Assembly (NCBI GenBank): GCA_020161355.1
Contig: JAIUOF010000005.1
Location: 186,001 to 250,000 of the forward strand
Reading direction: 5' to 3'
From: Bacteroidota bacterium
GTDB taxonomy: Bacteria; Bacteroidota; Bacteroidia; Cytophagales; Spirosomataceae
Length of the DNA: 64,000 bases
Under the pieces are notes generated by a model. It ran no database searches and was not told the DNA's origin. It worked only from the letters and a program-made list of their open reading frames with translations. Positions 32,073 through 41,677 of this stretch are shown piece after piece. The first letter of the stretch is position 1. Each line of letters begins with the position of its first letter. Made by a program: the position numbers and the translations under genes.

Positions 32073-32786
32073 ATGGAATTGCTTGAAGCCAAAGATTTTG
32101 TACTTCCTGATGAAAAAGATAAATTTTCTTTTGAAAGAGACACTTTTAAGTTTACGGTAGGGATTCTGGGTGCCTTGTTGCCTGTAATTTTGGGTGCCGT
32201 GCTTTGGATTGATAAAGGTGTTTTTGAGCCATTGGATTCAATAAGTCATTATTTTTATACAAGGGCGGGTAGTGTTTTTGTGTTGGTTTTGGGTCTGTTA
32301 GCCTTTTTTCTCATTATCTATAAAGATTACGAACCGACTGATTTTTGGGTTTCTTCCGCTGCCGGATTGGCTGCATTGGTAGTGGTATTTTTTCCAACTG
32401 GTAATATCAATTCTGATGCTAATCTATTGTGCCGAAATTGCTCTATTACTTCTTTGCCAGAATTCACGTGGCGGATTAAGCTGCATTATATTTCAGCTGC
32501 AGTTTTTCTGGGATTATTGGCTTATATGTCAATGTTTTTGTTTACAAAAACTCATGAAAATGGTCGTATGAGCGATAAGAAAAAAATCAGAAATGTCATT
32601 TACAGGTTGTGTGCTTTAACTATGGTTTTAGCTATGATTACTGCAGGTCTGAGTTATGATGGCTTGGTGATTAAAGAAACTTATGCCGACAAAATCAACC
32701 TGGTTTTTTGGATGGAGGTTGTGGCTTTAGAAGCATTTGCAGTTTCATGGTTTACCAAAGCCGAATTAATTTTTGGAGATAAATAA
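32073..32786 (+). CDS. Six-helix integral membrane protein, unknown function
   Basis: The 237 residues have about six hydrophobic segments (for example FTVGILGALLPVILGAVLW, VFVLVLGLLAFFLIIY, FWVSSAAGLAALVVVFFPTG, LHYISAAVFLGLLAYMSMFL). The conserved-looking SISHYFYTRAGSVF and the Cys pair in LLCRNCS are notable. The layout resembles DUF998-type membrane proteins, but I cannot assign a family. It is separated from its neighbours by about 100 bp of AT-rich DNA, and faces a convergent DUF6157 gene. Confidence 0.8.
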   Translation: MELLEAKDFVLPDEKDKFSFERDTFKFTVGILGALLPVILGAVLWIDKGVFEPLDSISHYFYTRAGSVFVLVLGLLAFFLIIYKDYEPTDFWVSSAAGLAALVVVFFPTGNINSDANLLCRNCSITSLPEFTWRIKLHYISAAVFLGLLAYMSMFLFTKTHENGRMSDKKKIRNVIYRLCALTMVLAMITAGLSYDGLVIKETYADKINLVFWMEVVALEAFAVSWFTKAELIFGDK

Positions 32787-32798
32787 AATCAACAAATT

Positions 32799-33215
32799 TC
32801 ATTTCTTCGAACTCCTCATCGCTTTCAACTTTTTTATTGCGTTATCATTTATAAATTTTTCATATTGTTCTGATTCCATAGGATAGATGGCCATTTTGCC
32901 TTCGGCATCAAAATGCACTCCAAATCCATAAGTTTTGGTGAGTGGAGACGCCCGGAAACAGGCCTGTCCTTTTGAAAAATACGCATTTCTGGCATTTTCT
33001 TTTTCGGTTTCAGGAACATCATTTCTTTTAGCAAAAATTTCAAACAAAACCTCATCAGAAGTGAATCGGTACGGGTTTCGGGAAATCATTTCATACTGCA
33101 TTTCTGCCACAGTTCTTGAATCGCCTTTGCTTTTGGGCTTTTCACCACAAGCGGCTTTGGTATCTTCCGCTATTTCGATGAAAGTATCGAAGTAATTGGT
33201 AGTATGAGTTTTCAT
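32799..33215 (-). CDS. DUF6157 family protein
   Basis: The ATG at 33215 gives MKTHTTNYFDTFIEIAEDTK, which matches the usual start of this small family; an ATG at 33269 only adds 18 unlikely residues. The 138 residues continue with MQYEMISRNPYRFTSDEVLF, ARNAYFSKGQACFRASPLTK and TYGFGVHFDAEGKMAIYPME. It is a soluble cytoplasmic protein of unknown activity. The family is conserved in sequence but, as far as I know, not characterised. Confidence 0.82.
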   Translation of the reverse strand: MKTHTTNYFDTFIEIAEDTKAACGEKPKSKGDSRTVAEMQYEMISRNPYRFTSDEVLFEIFAKRNDVPETEKENARNAYFSKGQACFRASPLTKTYGFGVHFDAEGKMAIYPMESEQYEKFINDNAIKKLKAMRSSKK

Positions 33216-33297
33216 TTTTTTTGCAAAAGGAATTTGAATAAATGGGATATTTTTCCAAAAATAAAACACCTAAATGACAACCCTATGTCAGCAAAGA

Positions 33298-34176
33298 TTA
33301 TTTATTGAAATGGTCAAATGCCATTCTGGCGATTTTTGCGATGATTAATTCATTGGTTTCAGTATTCTCTTTTGAGTCTGAAACCATCACCGTGATATAA
33401 ATTCTTTTGCCACTGGGTAACACGATTATTCCGAAGTCATTGGTGGCAGCCGAAATGCCATTTTGTGTGCCTGAAGTGCCTGTTTTATGTGATACAACTA
33501 TATTTTTGGGCAAGAGACCTTTTATCCTTTTTTGGCCGGTTTCAGTTTTTACCATGATTTCATATAAATAGTCCAGGCTTTTTTTACTCAAAACTGGTTT
33601 ACTCTTTTTGTCAAATGTATTGATGAAAATCTGGTTCATAGCTCTGGCTGTACTCCAGTTTTGAAATTGATTCTCCCAGTTGCTTTGCATTACTTTTTCG
33701 TTGTGCACAATCGCAATATCACTTATTCCCATTTTTTTGACAAACCGCTCAACTTCCATTGGGCCACCTATTAAATCAAGCAAAAGATCGCAGCCTACAT
33801 TGTCGCTTGACGCCACGGTGTATTTCAGTATCTCCGATAATTTCAGGCTGGCACCATTTGGATATTTGTCTTTAATGGGGCTGTAAAGGTCTGTTTGCAT
33901 GGTTGTTTTCGGAATATTTATAATTTGGCTTAGTGAAAGTTTGCCTTTTTCAACCTGTTCCATCACCTTTAGCCCAATCATAAACTTAAAAGTACTTTGC
34001 ATAGGCAAACGCTTATCAGGATTAATGTAGACTTCCTCTTTTCCATTTTCAAAATTTACAGCCACACCAACTGTCGCCTTTTTATCTTTCAGAAAATCTG
34101 AAATTTGTTGCTCCAGAGATTGATTTTGAGCAAATATTGAAGAACTTAGCAATAGCAACAATAACACTTTTTTCAT
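33298..34176 (-). CDS. Class A beta-lactamase, A2 (CepA/VEB/PER-like) type
   Basis: The 292 residues begin with a Sec signal ending IFAQ. The class A serine beta-lactamase motifs are complete: S61-T-F-K64 (nucleophile and base), S124-D-N126, Glu160 in the omega loop (NEKVM) and K231-T-G233. The surrounding LLLDLIGGPMEVERFVKKMG and NQFQNWSTARAMN resemble the Bacteroidota subclass A2 enzymes. It acts in the periplasm on penicillins or cephalosporins. It is a single chromosomal gene with no mobile element beside it, which suggests a resident gene. Substrate range cannot be read from sequence. Confidence 0.93.
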   Translation of the reverse strand: MKKVLLLLLLSSSIFAQNQSLEQQISDFLKDKKATVGVAVNFENGKEEVYINPDKRLPMQSTFKFMIGLKVMEQVEKGKLSLSQIINIPKTTMQTDLYSPIKDKYPNGASLKLSEILKYTVASSDNVGCDLLLDLIGGPMEVERFVKKMGISDIAIVHNEKVMQSNWENQFQNWSTARAMNQIFINTFDKKSKPVLSKKSLDYLYEIMVKTETGQKRIKGLLPKNIVVSHKTGTSGTQNGISAATNDFGIIVLPSGKRIYITVMVSDSKENTETNELIIAKIARMAFDHFNK

Positions 34177-34251
34177 TAATAATTTTCTTTGGAAATTGAA
34201 TAAATATTTGGGATAAAAACTATTTCTAAACTATTTCTAAACTTTTTAAAG

Positions 34252-34382
34252 TCTCACAGAAAACTCTTAACCCAGCACTCACTGCCCCACACTCGCAACT
34301 CGCAACTCGCAACCCGGCACTTTTTTTCTCACAGAAAATTCAGAATTTCTCAGAAAAATCTATCACTCGCAACCCGGCACTT
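34252..34382. repeat. Degenerate repeats between the beta-lactamase and dnaB genes
   Basis: ACTCGCAACCCGGCACTT occurs twice, ending at 34322 and 34382, exactly 60 bp apart; the first is preceded by two further ACTCGCA units. TCTCACAGAAAA also occurs twice (about 34252 and 34327). The block lies just after the dnaB stop. It could be a slippage-prone minisatellite. Confidence 0.7.
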
Positions 34383-34385
34383 GTT

Positions 34386-35852
34386 TTAAATATCATTAGC
34401 CTTGCTGCCAAATACTTTTGTGCCACTTATTTCTTCATACTTTTCTTTTGAAAGACTGAATCCGTCAAATTCTGAGAAACGGGTGTATTTTCCAACGAAT
34501 CTCAGATTGACCGTATCAACAGATCCGCTTCGGTTTTTGGCAATGATAACTTCGGCTGTGCCTTTGGTGCTTTCGCCGGTTTCTGATTCTGTAATGTTGT
34601 AGTATTCAGGCCGATACAAAAACATAACCACGTCGGCATCCTGCTCAATTGATCCCGACTCCCGCAAGTCAGAAAGCTGCGGACGCTTGTCACCGGCACG
34701 GGTTTCAACCGAACGACTCAACTGCGAAAGTGCAATCACCGGAATGTTCAGTTCTTTTGCGATGGTTTTTAAAGACCTTGAGATTGCCGCTATTTCCTGC
34801 TCACGGTTCATCCCCATTTTTCCATTTCCGGCAGTCATCAGTTGCAGGTAATCCACTATCAGCAGTTTGATATTATGAAAAGCTTTGAGCCTCCGGGCTT
34901 TGGTTCTTAGTTCGAGTACTGATAGGGCAGGGGTATCATCAATATAAATAGGTGATATCGCCAAATCATTGAGTTTGGAATGCAGTGCCTGCCAGTCTTC
35001 ATTTTCCAGCTCGCCTTTTCTTAATTTTTGAGAATCTATTTCTGCCTCTGCCGATATTAATCTGAGCATCACCTGCTGACTCGACATCTCTAATGAAAAC
35101 AATGCCACGGGCATTTTGAAATCAATGGCAGCATTTCTCAGAGCCGAAACCACAAAGGCCGTTTTTCCCATACCAGGTCGGGCAGCTATTATGATCAATT
35201 CGGTATTGTGCCAGCCTCCGGTTACCCTGTCCAATGAAGGAAAACCCGAAGGCACACTGGCAACGCCTGCATCTTGTTCCGATTTATTCCGTAGTTCCTG
35301 TATGGTTTTTTGTACCACCGAACTCAGTTCGGGGATATTTTTATTGAGGTTTCCCTCCTGGATTTCTCTCAACCCTTGCTCGGTACTATCAAGCAAATTA
35401 TAAACGTCAGTGGTGTCCTCATAGGCTTTGGCCACCACTTCATCCATAATTTTTATTATACTTCGCCGCATGGCGTATTGCACGATGATGCGGGCGTCTT
35501 GTTCGATATGGGTTGAAGTACCTTTTGAGGTTATTTTGGCCAGATAGGTTGCTCCTCCTATAAATTCCAGTTCACCAGTTTGACGCAATTGGTTGGTGAC
35601 TGTAAGTAAATCAACAGGTTCTGATTTTCCAAAAAGTGAAAGAATAGCCTGATATATGGCCTGATGTCTTTCTGAAATGAAACTATCAGATTTCAACACG
35701 TCAATCACTGAAGTAAGAGCATCGCGTTCTTTGATTACACCGCCTAATACCATGGCTTCCAGCTCTACGATATGGCTGGCTTGCTGGAAATCGAAAACTT
35801 GTTCGGGATTCCGCTTTGGATTTTCGGGTAATCTCCTCCTTTGTTGTTTCAT
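34386..35852 (-). CDS. dnaB: Replicative DNA helicase
   Basis: DnaB unwinds DNA ahead of the replication fork as a hexamer. The 488 residues have the N-terminal primase-interacting domain (HIVELEAMVLGGVI, YLAKITSKGTSTHIEQDARI) and a RecA-like core with Walker A ARPGMGKTAFVVS, LFSLEMSSQQVMLRLI, Walker B KLLIVDYLQLM and SQLSRSVETRAGDKRPQLSD with LRESGSIEQDADVVMFL. Length and motifs are normal; no intein is present. Its ATG overlaps the tamB stop by 4 bp (ATGA), so translation is coupled to the upstream gene. dnaG lies 20 kb away. Confidence 0.97.
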   Translation of the reverse strand: MKQQRRRLPENPKRNPEQVFDFQQASHIVELEAMVLGGVIKERDALTSVIDVLKSDSFISERHQAIYQAILSLFGKSEPVDLLTVTNQLRQTGELEFIGGATYLAKITSKGTSTHIEQDARIIVQYAMRRSIIKIMDEVVAKAYEDTTDVYNLLDSTEQGLREIQEGNLNKNIPELSSVVQKTIQELRNKSEQDAGVASVPSGFPSLDRVTGGWHNTELIIIAARPGMGKTAFVVSALRNAAIDFKMPVALFSLEMSSQQVMLRLISAEAEIDSQKLRKGELENEDWQALHSKLNDLAISPIYIDDTPALSVLELRTKARRLKAFHNIKLLIVDYLQLMTAGNGKMGMNREQEIAAISRSLKTIAKELNIPVIALSQLSRSVETRAGDKRPQLSDLRESGSIEQDADVVMFLYRPEYYNITESETGESTKGTAEVIIAKNRSGSVDTVNLRFVGKYTRFSEFDGFSLSKEKYEEISGTKVFGSKANDI

Positions 35853-38800
35853 CTTGACAATGTTGAATCAGATTTTTTTTCCAAATTAAACGACAAATCC
35901 TCTTTTTTCCCTACTCCAAGAGGAAATGGCTTGGGTTTTTTGGTAGAAAAAATGGAATTAAAATTTCGGGAAATTATCAGACTTCCACCCGAAACCACCA
36001 CATTCCCGGCTGAGTTAAAGGTGTAAAAATTGGCCGGAACACTCCTTGAAAATAAGCGAAACTTATATTCGCCATCTGCTGACAGCAAGTATTCCAGCTC
36101 ACCCCCAACCGAAAGCTGACCTGTATTTGCGGCATTTATGCTACTCTCGAGGCTATTGATAAAAGCACTTTTACCTGAAAGTTTTATTCTGTTATCTAAA
36201 AATCTGTAACTAAAATTAAACTGCATATTATTCAGTATATTTTCCCTGAAATTCCCAAACTGAACCCCTAATTCCAGATTAGGATTGAGTTTATTGGCCA
36301 GGTTACCAATCTGATTGGAAAGCATATTGCTCACATTATCAATCAAAAACTGCTGCGAGATGGCATCCGTGAGGTTGTCGGGAAAGACTTCATTGAATAC
36401 CAATATACTGGAAACATTCCGGCTTAGAAGTTGCTCGTCATTTCTGAGTTTTTGTTCAAATCCCAAAAGCTGGGTTTGACTTTGCCCAATCAGAGGAATC
36501 TGTTTAAAATCAAAATTCACATCGTATTTGATGGTTGGAGTCAACAGCCGGTTGGTCAGCAGCACGCTTACGTTAACTGGGTATCGGGTTGAAGTATTGG
36601 CTAGCTCAGGGGAAATACTCGATGGAATGGGAATATTGGCTGTATAGTTGGCTCGCATATCAAGATTGGCCTCATAGGGATCACCCGACCAGGTGATTGT
36701 GCTTCCCTCAACGATATTAAACCTTCTCAAGGAGGCGAGGTTTTGAAAACTAAAGTTGTACTTTCCGCTTCTAACTTTGTAGGGTCCATTTATCGTAAAA
36801 TCACCCCTCGTATCATAAAGAATGCTTAACCGGCCTTCTCCAAATACATCCAAAATGTCGTTATTGATCCTGTCAAATATAATTTCGCATTCAGCATCAG
36901 GTGTAAAACTCAAATTGAAGGCCATATTTATTCCTCCTGTCTTAATTTTAGGTTTTTTATTGAGTTTACTCGAAACAGTATCCGCCACGAGATTTCTTTT
37001 GACAAACGGTATTCCTTCCTGTTTGGTATCAATCACCTTACCACCATCCATCGGAATCGTAATTTTAGTGCCTTTGTTTGAAACCAGATTTCCTGTAATA
37101 TTTACATTATCAAAGTCTCCTGAAAGATGTACATCTCCTGTCGCAAATGCCGTACCATACATTACATTGTTTTCGTAAGGTTTAAGATTCAGAACTTTAA
37201 ACCCTGAAGAGCCTTTTATGTATGCATGTAAACCTACCATAAACTCACCTGAGCCACCATTAAAAACACCCCCTTCGAGGGTGGCGGTATTGCCACCCAC
37301 AGGTGCGTCGCGTACGGTAATTCCTTCTGGTCCGGCCACAAAACCTTCCTCATTAAGAATAATAGTATCATCAAAATAAAGGGTAGTGCCCGAAGCCACC
37401 ACATTCATGGAGCCATTTTTTATACTAATTGCACCTTTAAAAACCGGATCAAGCGGCGAGCCAGTAATCTCCAGGTCACCTTCGGCCATTCCACCGATTT
37501 TGTTAAAAATCCCTTCTACCATCCCTTCAAACACGGTCAAATTCAGATTTCTAACTCTTCCTTTCAACTTCAGTGGATTGATTCTTTCTTTAGGGTCATA
37601 CTGCCCGCTTATTCTGACCACCTCATTTAAATCTCTGAATACATTTCCGTTTATTTTGAGTTTGTCGTCGAGTGCATCCCAAACAGCCTCTGTGGTGATA
37701 GTGCCCAATTTACTTTTCCGGTATTCCAGATCCTCAATGTGTAGGTTACTTGTAAAATAAGTGTTTTTGTAAAAATCTTTAAGTCGCAATTCTCCATTGG
37801 CCTTTCCTCTCAGCTCTACATTGGTAAAAGGCTTTAAGGTAAGCAAATCAAAATCTCGCAGCACAAAAATAGATTCAAGGTCAGGGTCTTTGGCCAAAAT
37901 CCCGTTGGCACTTATCATTTGGTTTTTATTCGAAAATCTAAGATCCGAAATCGTTATTTTGTCTTTAAAAACCTGTATCTGATTTTTTTCAGAAAGCGTC
38001 CATTTATTGTCAATGAGTACTACCTTGCTATTTTTTGGATTTAGCCTGATGTCAAATCCTTGCGGGGTAAATGTCACATTACCAAATATTTCTGCATAAC
38101 TTCGGTTCTCAGCCTGCTCTATCGAAATGTCAAAATCGATGTCATTGGCTTCACCCCAGTAGGCGTTGGCCTCAAGATTCTGAGTTTTAAGACCATTGGC
38201 CATTTTTTGACTTTCTGACCTAAGGATGTAGGAAGTCAGAACTTTAGGTGAAGAAGTAAATTTTGAGGTAGAAAAATCAATTTGGTTGTTGTAAAATTCA
38301 TTTTTTTTGTAAATCAATGTATCAACCTGACCTTCAAGCGACATTTCGGCTGTTGCCCTTGCAGTGAGGAGTCCGTTTAGCACTGAGCCCGGTGAAACGT
38401 AAATGTCGGGATAGAAAAATCCAAAAAAACGTTTGGTATCTTTAAAATACAGTTTGTATGCTGCGTCGTAATTTCCTTTGTCAGATTTTAGATTTTTGGT
38501 AAGATAATAATTTTTTCTAACTGTTTCATTTTCATTGAAATACAGGAGATATTCCTTTACAAGGGTATTAACATCATTGATCAAAGTTGACGGCACAAAA
38601 TTTCCGTTTACATAAAAATTGAAAAACTCAGTGACCATCGAAAACCTCCTTTGGTTTTCAAAGATTCCGGAATTGAAATACATGGAATCAACCGCAAACT
38701 CTTTGTTGTCTTTCTGAATTTTTGTATCCAGAAACCTGGCTCTTCCTATCCAATCGTCGAGTTTATTACCAATGAAATCAAAGTTAATGGTAGATTGTAC

Positions 38801-40450
38801 ACGGTAATCATCTGCAGTAAAGCCCAGAGGTTTAAGATTTGCATTATCTAGTAGTCCTTTGATTTTGAAGGTATTGAGTTCTTTGTTGAAGTCAACTTTC
38901 CCTTCTACTTCTGCTATTAGGTTGGGGTCTTTTATGTCAACATAGCCATCAAAAATTGACTGTCCCAGTTTACCATCTACCGTAATATTTTTATAATTAT
39001 AGTTGTTGTACCCAATTTCCGAAACTAGTCCGTCCAATTCCAAAGAAGCATCATCAATTTTTAGTCCTGAGCCTTTTATTTTTCCTTTAAATGATAACTT
39101 TTGAACTATGTCCTGATCAAAAAGCTTTCCAAGATCAAACGAATTTACATCCAAATCACCAAAATAGGTCGATTGCTCACTAGTGTTGGTTAGTTTTACA
39201 TTTACTTCACCGGCGATTTTACCCAACTGATTTGATACCAAAACCGGCTTTGATTTGAAATCATTATAAAGTCCGTCAAATGTGCCCGAAAGTGTCAACT
39301 GATCAGTTTTTTTTATATATTTTTGAAAATCAGCATTCGGGCTGTATTGGCTCACATCCTGCCAGGACATATGGGAAGGTTTGAGGTCGAGTCTGGTATA
39401 TGTTTTTTTCAAATCCGGGAAACCTTTGAAGTTTGCGGTTCCATTCAGATTCGATGTCTTCCCCCATTTGAGTTTAAAGTCTTCAAAGGTAAGGTCAACA
39501 TATTTACCTTTCATGCGGGCATCCAGCAAATATCTTTCATCAAACTGATACATAATTGTCGAAAATCTCCCCAGATCTTTGGCACTCAATACAGCATTTT
39601 TGATATTGGCATCCATTCGCACCTTATTAAAAAAATCATTGAATGCCGAAGGGCGATCATAATAAAAATGAAGCCTATCACCCACATAAGAATCATTGAT
39701 ATAGGCTGAAAGCCTGTCGAGTGTCATGGCGGTTTTGCAATATAAAAAATCAGTCTTTATATCTTTTATATTTAACTTACTGCGTTTGTCTATGGCATTT
39801 ACGCTTTTGGTTTTAAACGAAACCGTGTCTCCCAAAATCAGCACATTTTCCAGATTACCGTTGATATTGTCAAACCTGAAATTGTAATAATCGAAAAGCT
39901 CATCGGGCATTAATGGCTTTCGGTTGTCCTCGAGGCTAACCATCCCATTTTTTATGTATGCATTATCAATCGTGAAAGGAAGGTTGTGGTCAGCAATTCT
40001 GGGCTTATTGGGATCTCTGCTGATGTCTTGTATTTTGGCTAACCAATGATCAATATTCAAGGCACCGTTTTTCTCCTTTACGATTTTTACTTCCGGATTT
40101 TTTAGAAGCACGTAGTCAAGGTTATTGTCAAATTTTATAATTTTTTTAGGATCAAAACTGAAGTTGGTTTTACAATTTACATATATCTCACGCACAAAAA
40201 TCATATCCCTGCCTTTGAGATCTTTGATATTGACATCCTCAAAAGTGATTTCATCAAGCCAGGATATTCTTACCTGAGATACGGTCACATTTCCACCTAA
40301 TTTTTGACTTAGCCAGGCCGTGCCTTTTTGTGTAATGGAGGTCTGAACTTCGGGCAACTGTAAGGAATAATAAGCCAATACACCCAAACAAAAAACCAGG
40401 AGTGCCAGCACTCCCAGAAATTTTAGTAATATATTGGCTATTCGCTTCAA
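35849..40450 (-). CDS. tamB: TamB-type translocation/assembly protein
   Basis: TamB-family proteins are AsmA/VPS13-like bridges between the inner and outer membranes that help outer-membrane assembly or lipid transport. The 1533 residues begin with one membrane helix (ILLKFLGVLALLVFCLGVLA), then a long beta-rich stretch of repeated strands (for example NAYIKNGMVSLEDNRKPL, TNVELRGKANGELRLKDFY). The C-terminal DUF490 domain is seen near 1190-1500 (RNDEQLLSRNVSSILVFNEV, ISQQFLIDNVSNMLSNQIG, LELGVQFGNF). The gene is divergent from tsaD and overlaps dnaB. Confidence 0.92.
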   Translation of the reverse strand: MKRIANILLKFLGVLALLVFCLGVLAYYSLQLPEVQTSITQKGTAWLSQKLGGNVTVSQVRISWLDEITFEDVNIKDLKGRDMIFVREIYVNCKTNFSFDPKKIIKFDNNLDYVLLKNPEVKIVKEKNGALNIDHWLAKIQDISRDPNKPRIADHNLPFTIDNAYIKNGMVSLEDNRKPLMPDELFDYYNFRFDNINGNLENVLILGDTVSFKTKSVNAIDKRSKLNIKDIKTDFLYCKTAMTLDRLSAYINDSYVGDRLHFYYDRPSAFNDFFNKVRMDANIKNAVLSAKDLGRFSTIMYQFDERYLLDARMKGKYVDLTFEDFKLKWGKTSNLNGTANFKGFPDLKKTYTRLDLKPSHMSWQDVSQYSPNADFQKYIKKTDQLTLSGTFDGLYNDFKSKPVLVSNQLGKIAGEVNVKLTNTSEQSTYFGDLDVNSFDLGKLFDQDIVQKLSFKGKIKGSGLKIDDASLELDGLVSEIGYNNYNYKNITVDGKLGQSIFDGYVDIKDPNLIAEVEGKVDFNKELNTFKIKGLLDNANLKPLGFTADDYRVQSTINFDFIGNKLDDWIGRARFLDTKIQKDNKEFAVDSMYFNSGIFENQRRFSMVTEFFNFYVNGNFVPSTLINDVNTLVKEYLLYFNENETVRKNYYLTKNLKSDKGNYDAAYKLYFKDTKRFFGFFYPDIYVSPGSVLNGLLTARATAEMSLEGQVDTLIYKKNEFYNNQIDFSTSKFTSSPKVLTSYILRSESQKMANGLKTQNLEANAYWGEANDIDFDISIEQAENRSYAEIFGNVTFTPQGFDIRLNPKNSKVVLIDNKWTLSEKNQIQVFKDKITISDLRFSNKNQMISANGILAKDPDLESIFVLRDFDLLTLKPFTNVELRGKANGELRLKDFYKNTYFTSNLHIEDLEYRKSKLGTITTEAVWDALDDKLKINGNVFRDLNEVVRISGQYDPKERINPLKLKGRVRNLNLTVFEGMVEGIFNKIGGMAEGDLEITGSPLDPVFKGAISIKNGSMNVVASGTTLYFDDTIILNEEGFVAGPEGITVRDAPVGGNTATLEGGVFNGGSGEFMVGLHAYIKGSSGFKVLNLKPYENNVMYGTAFATGDVHLSGDFDNVNITGNLVSNKGTKITIPMDGGKVIDTKQEGIPFVKRNLVADTVSSKLNKKPKIKTGGINMAFNLSFTPDAECEIIFDRINNDILDVFGEGRLSILYDTRGDFTINGPYKVRSGKYNFSFQNLASLRRFNIVEGSTITWSGDPYEANLDMRANYTANIPIPSSISPELANTSTRYPVNVSVLLTNRLLTPTIKYDVNFDFKQIPLIGQSQTQLLGFEQKLRNDEQLLSRNVSSILVFNEVFPDNLTDAISQQFLIDNVSNMLSNQIGNLANKLNPNLELGVQFGNFRENILNNMQFNFSYRFLDNRIKLSGKSAFINSLESSINAANTGQLSVGGELEYLLSADGEYKFRLFSRSVPANFYTFNSAGNVVVSGGSLIISRNFNSIFSTKKPKPFPLGVGKKEDLSFNLEKKSDSTLSR

Positions 40451-40568
40451 ATCTAATCCGTAATTTTGCTAAAGAATATGTATATCAGAGAGTGTTTTTC
40501 AGTAAAAAGACTTTTTATAAAAAATATGACTGCAAAATTTCTCAAAAAATAACGAAAATAAAAACTTA

Positions 40569-41579
40569 ATGCCTTTTAATACCGAAAATATAACGATTTT
40601 GGCAATTGAGTCCTCCTGCGATGAGACTTCTGCAGCAGTCATAAAAAACGGTAAAATGCTAACCAACATTGTGGCTTCACAGTTAATTCACGAAGTTCAT
40701 GGCGGAGTGGTACCGGAGCTGGCTTCCCGAGCTCATCAAAAAGATATCGTCAGGGTTGTGGCAGAGGCATTATCTGATTCAGGTATTATTAAAGCGGAAC
40801 TCTCTGCAATTGCCTTTACCAGGGGGCCGGGTTTGCTGGGCTCCTTACTGGTAGGTACTTCTTTCGCCAAATCTATGGCATTAGGATTATGCATTCCGCT
40901 TATTGATGTGAACCATATGCAAGCCCATGTACTGGCACATTTTATAGAAGCCCCCCGACCAAAATTTCCTTTTTTGTGCCTGACAGTGAGCGGTGGTCAC
41001 ACACAGATAGTTTTGGTAAAGAATGCTTTAGAAATGGAGGTTTTGGGAGAAACTGCCGACGATGCAGTGGGAGAGGCCTTTGACAAAGCCGCAAAAATGC
41101 TTGGGCTTGGCTATCCAGGAGGTCCGAGAATCGACGCTTTGGCGGCAGAAGGAAATCCGGAGGCATTCCCTTTTCCTATTTCTGAAATGCCGGATCTAAC
41201 CTTTTCATTTAGCGGCGTAAAGACTTCCCTGCTTTATTTTATACAAAAACATGGAGAAGAATTTGTCAAAAATAATATGGCAGATATTTGTGCCTCTTAC
41301 CAATACACCCTGATCTTAACTTTAATCAGGAAACTAAAAAAAGCTTCGAAGTTGCACAAAATTAATCAAATCGCTATTGCGGGAGGGGTTGCTGCCAACA
41401 AAGGTCTCAGAAAGGCACTTTCAGAAATGGCGGAAAAACAACGGTGGGAGTTGTTTATACCGGAATTCCAATATTGCACCGACAACGCCGGAATGATCGC
41501 CATGGCTGCACATTTTATGTTTTTAGAAGGAAAGTTCGCTAACCAAAAAGTAAGTCCAATGCCCCGGTTTTCGCTATAA
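40569..41579 (+). CDS. tsaD: tRNA threonylcarbamoyladenosine synthase subunit TsaD
   Basis: TsaD transfers threonylcarbamoyl to A37 of tRNAs that read ANN codons, including tRNA-Ile. The 336 residues carry ILAIESSCDETSAAVI, HGGVVPELASRAH, AIAFTRGPGLLGSLLVG, the metal motif HMQAHVLAH (two His), LCLTVSGGHTQIV, AFDKAAKMLGLGYPGG and the C-terminal AIAGGVAANKGLR and YCTDNAGMIA. Length and motifs are normal. It is divergent from tamB; 118 bp separate the starts. Confidence 0.98.
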   Translation: MPFNTENITILAIESSCDETSAAVIKNGKMLTNIVASQLIHEVHGGVVPELASRAHQKDIVRVVAEALSDSGIIKAELSAIAFTRGPGLLGSLLVGTSFAKSMALGLCIPLIDVNHMQAHVLAHFIEAPRPKFPFLCLTVSGGHTQIVLVKNALEMEVLGETADDAVGEAFDKAAKMLGLGYPGGPRIDALAAEGNPEAFPFPISEMPDLTFSFSGVKTSLLYFIQKHGEEFVKNNMADICASYQYTLILTLIRKLKKASKLHKINQIAIAGGVAANKGLRKALSEMAEKQRWELFIPEFQYCTDNAGMIAMAAHFMFLEGKFANQKVSPMPRFSL

Positions 41580-41617
41580 TTTATTGCCAAATAATCAATA
41601 ATTGAGGTTGGGTGGCG

Positions 41618-41645
41618 TTGTTTATCCTGAAAACTTTTAAATTTG
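41618..41645 (+). promoter_or_regulatory. Bacteroidota-type promoter of the class A PBP gene
   Basis: TTG at 41618-41620 and TAAATTTG at 41638-41645 are 17 bp apart; -7 matches TAnnTTTG fully. The start codon lies 33 bp downstream. Confidence 0.5.
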
Positions 41646-41677
41646 AGAATCTTTTCTGAAAATCTTTCCAAAAAACT

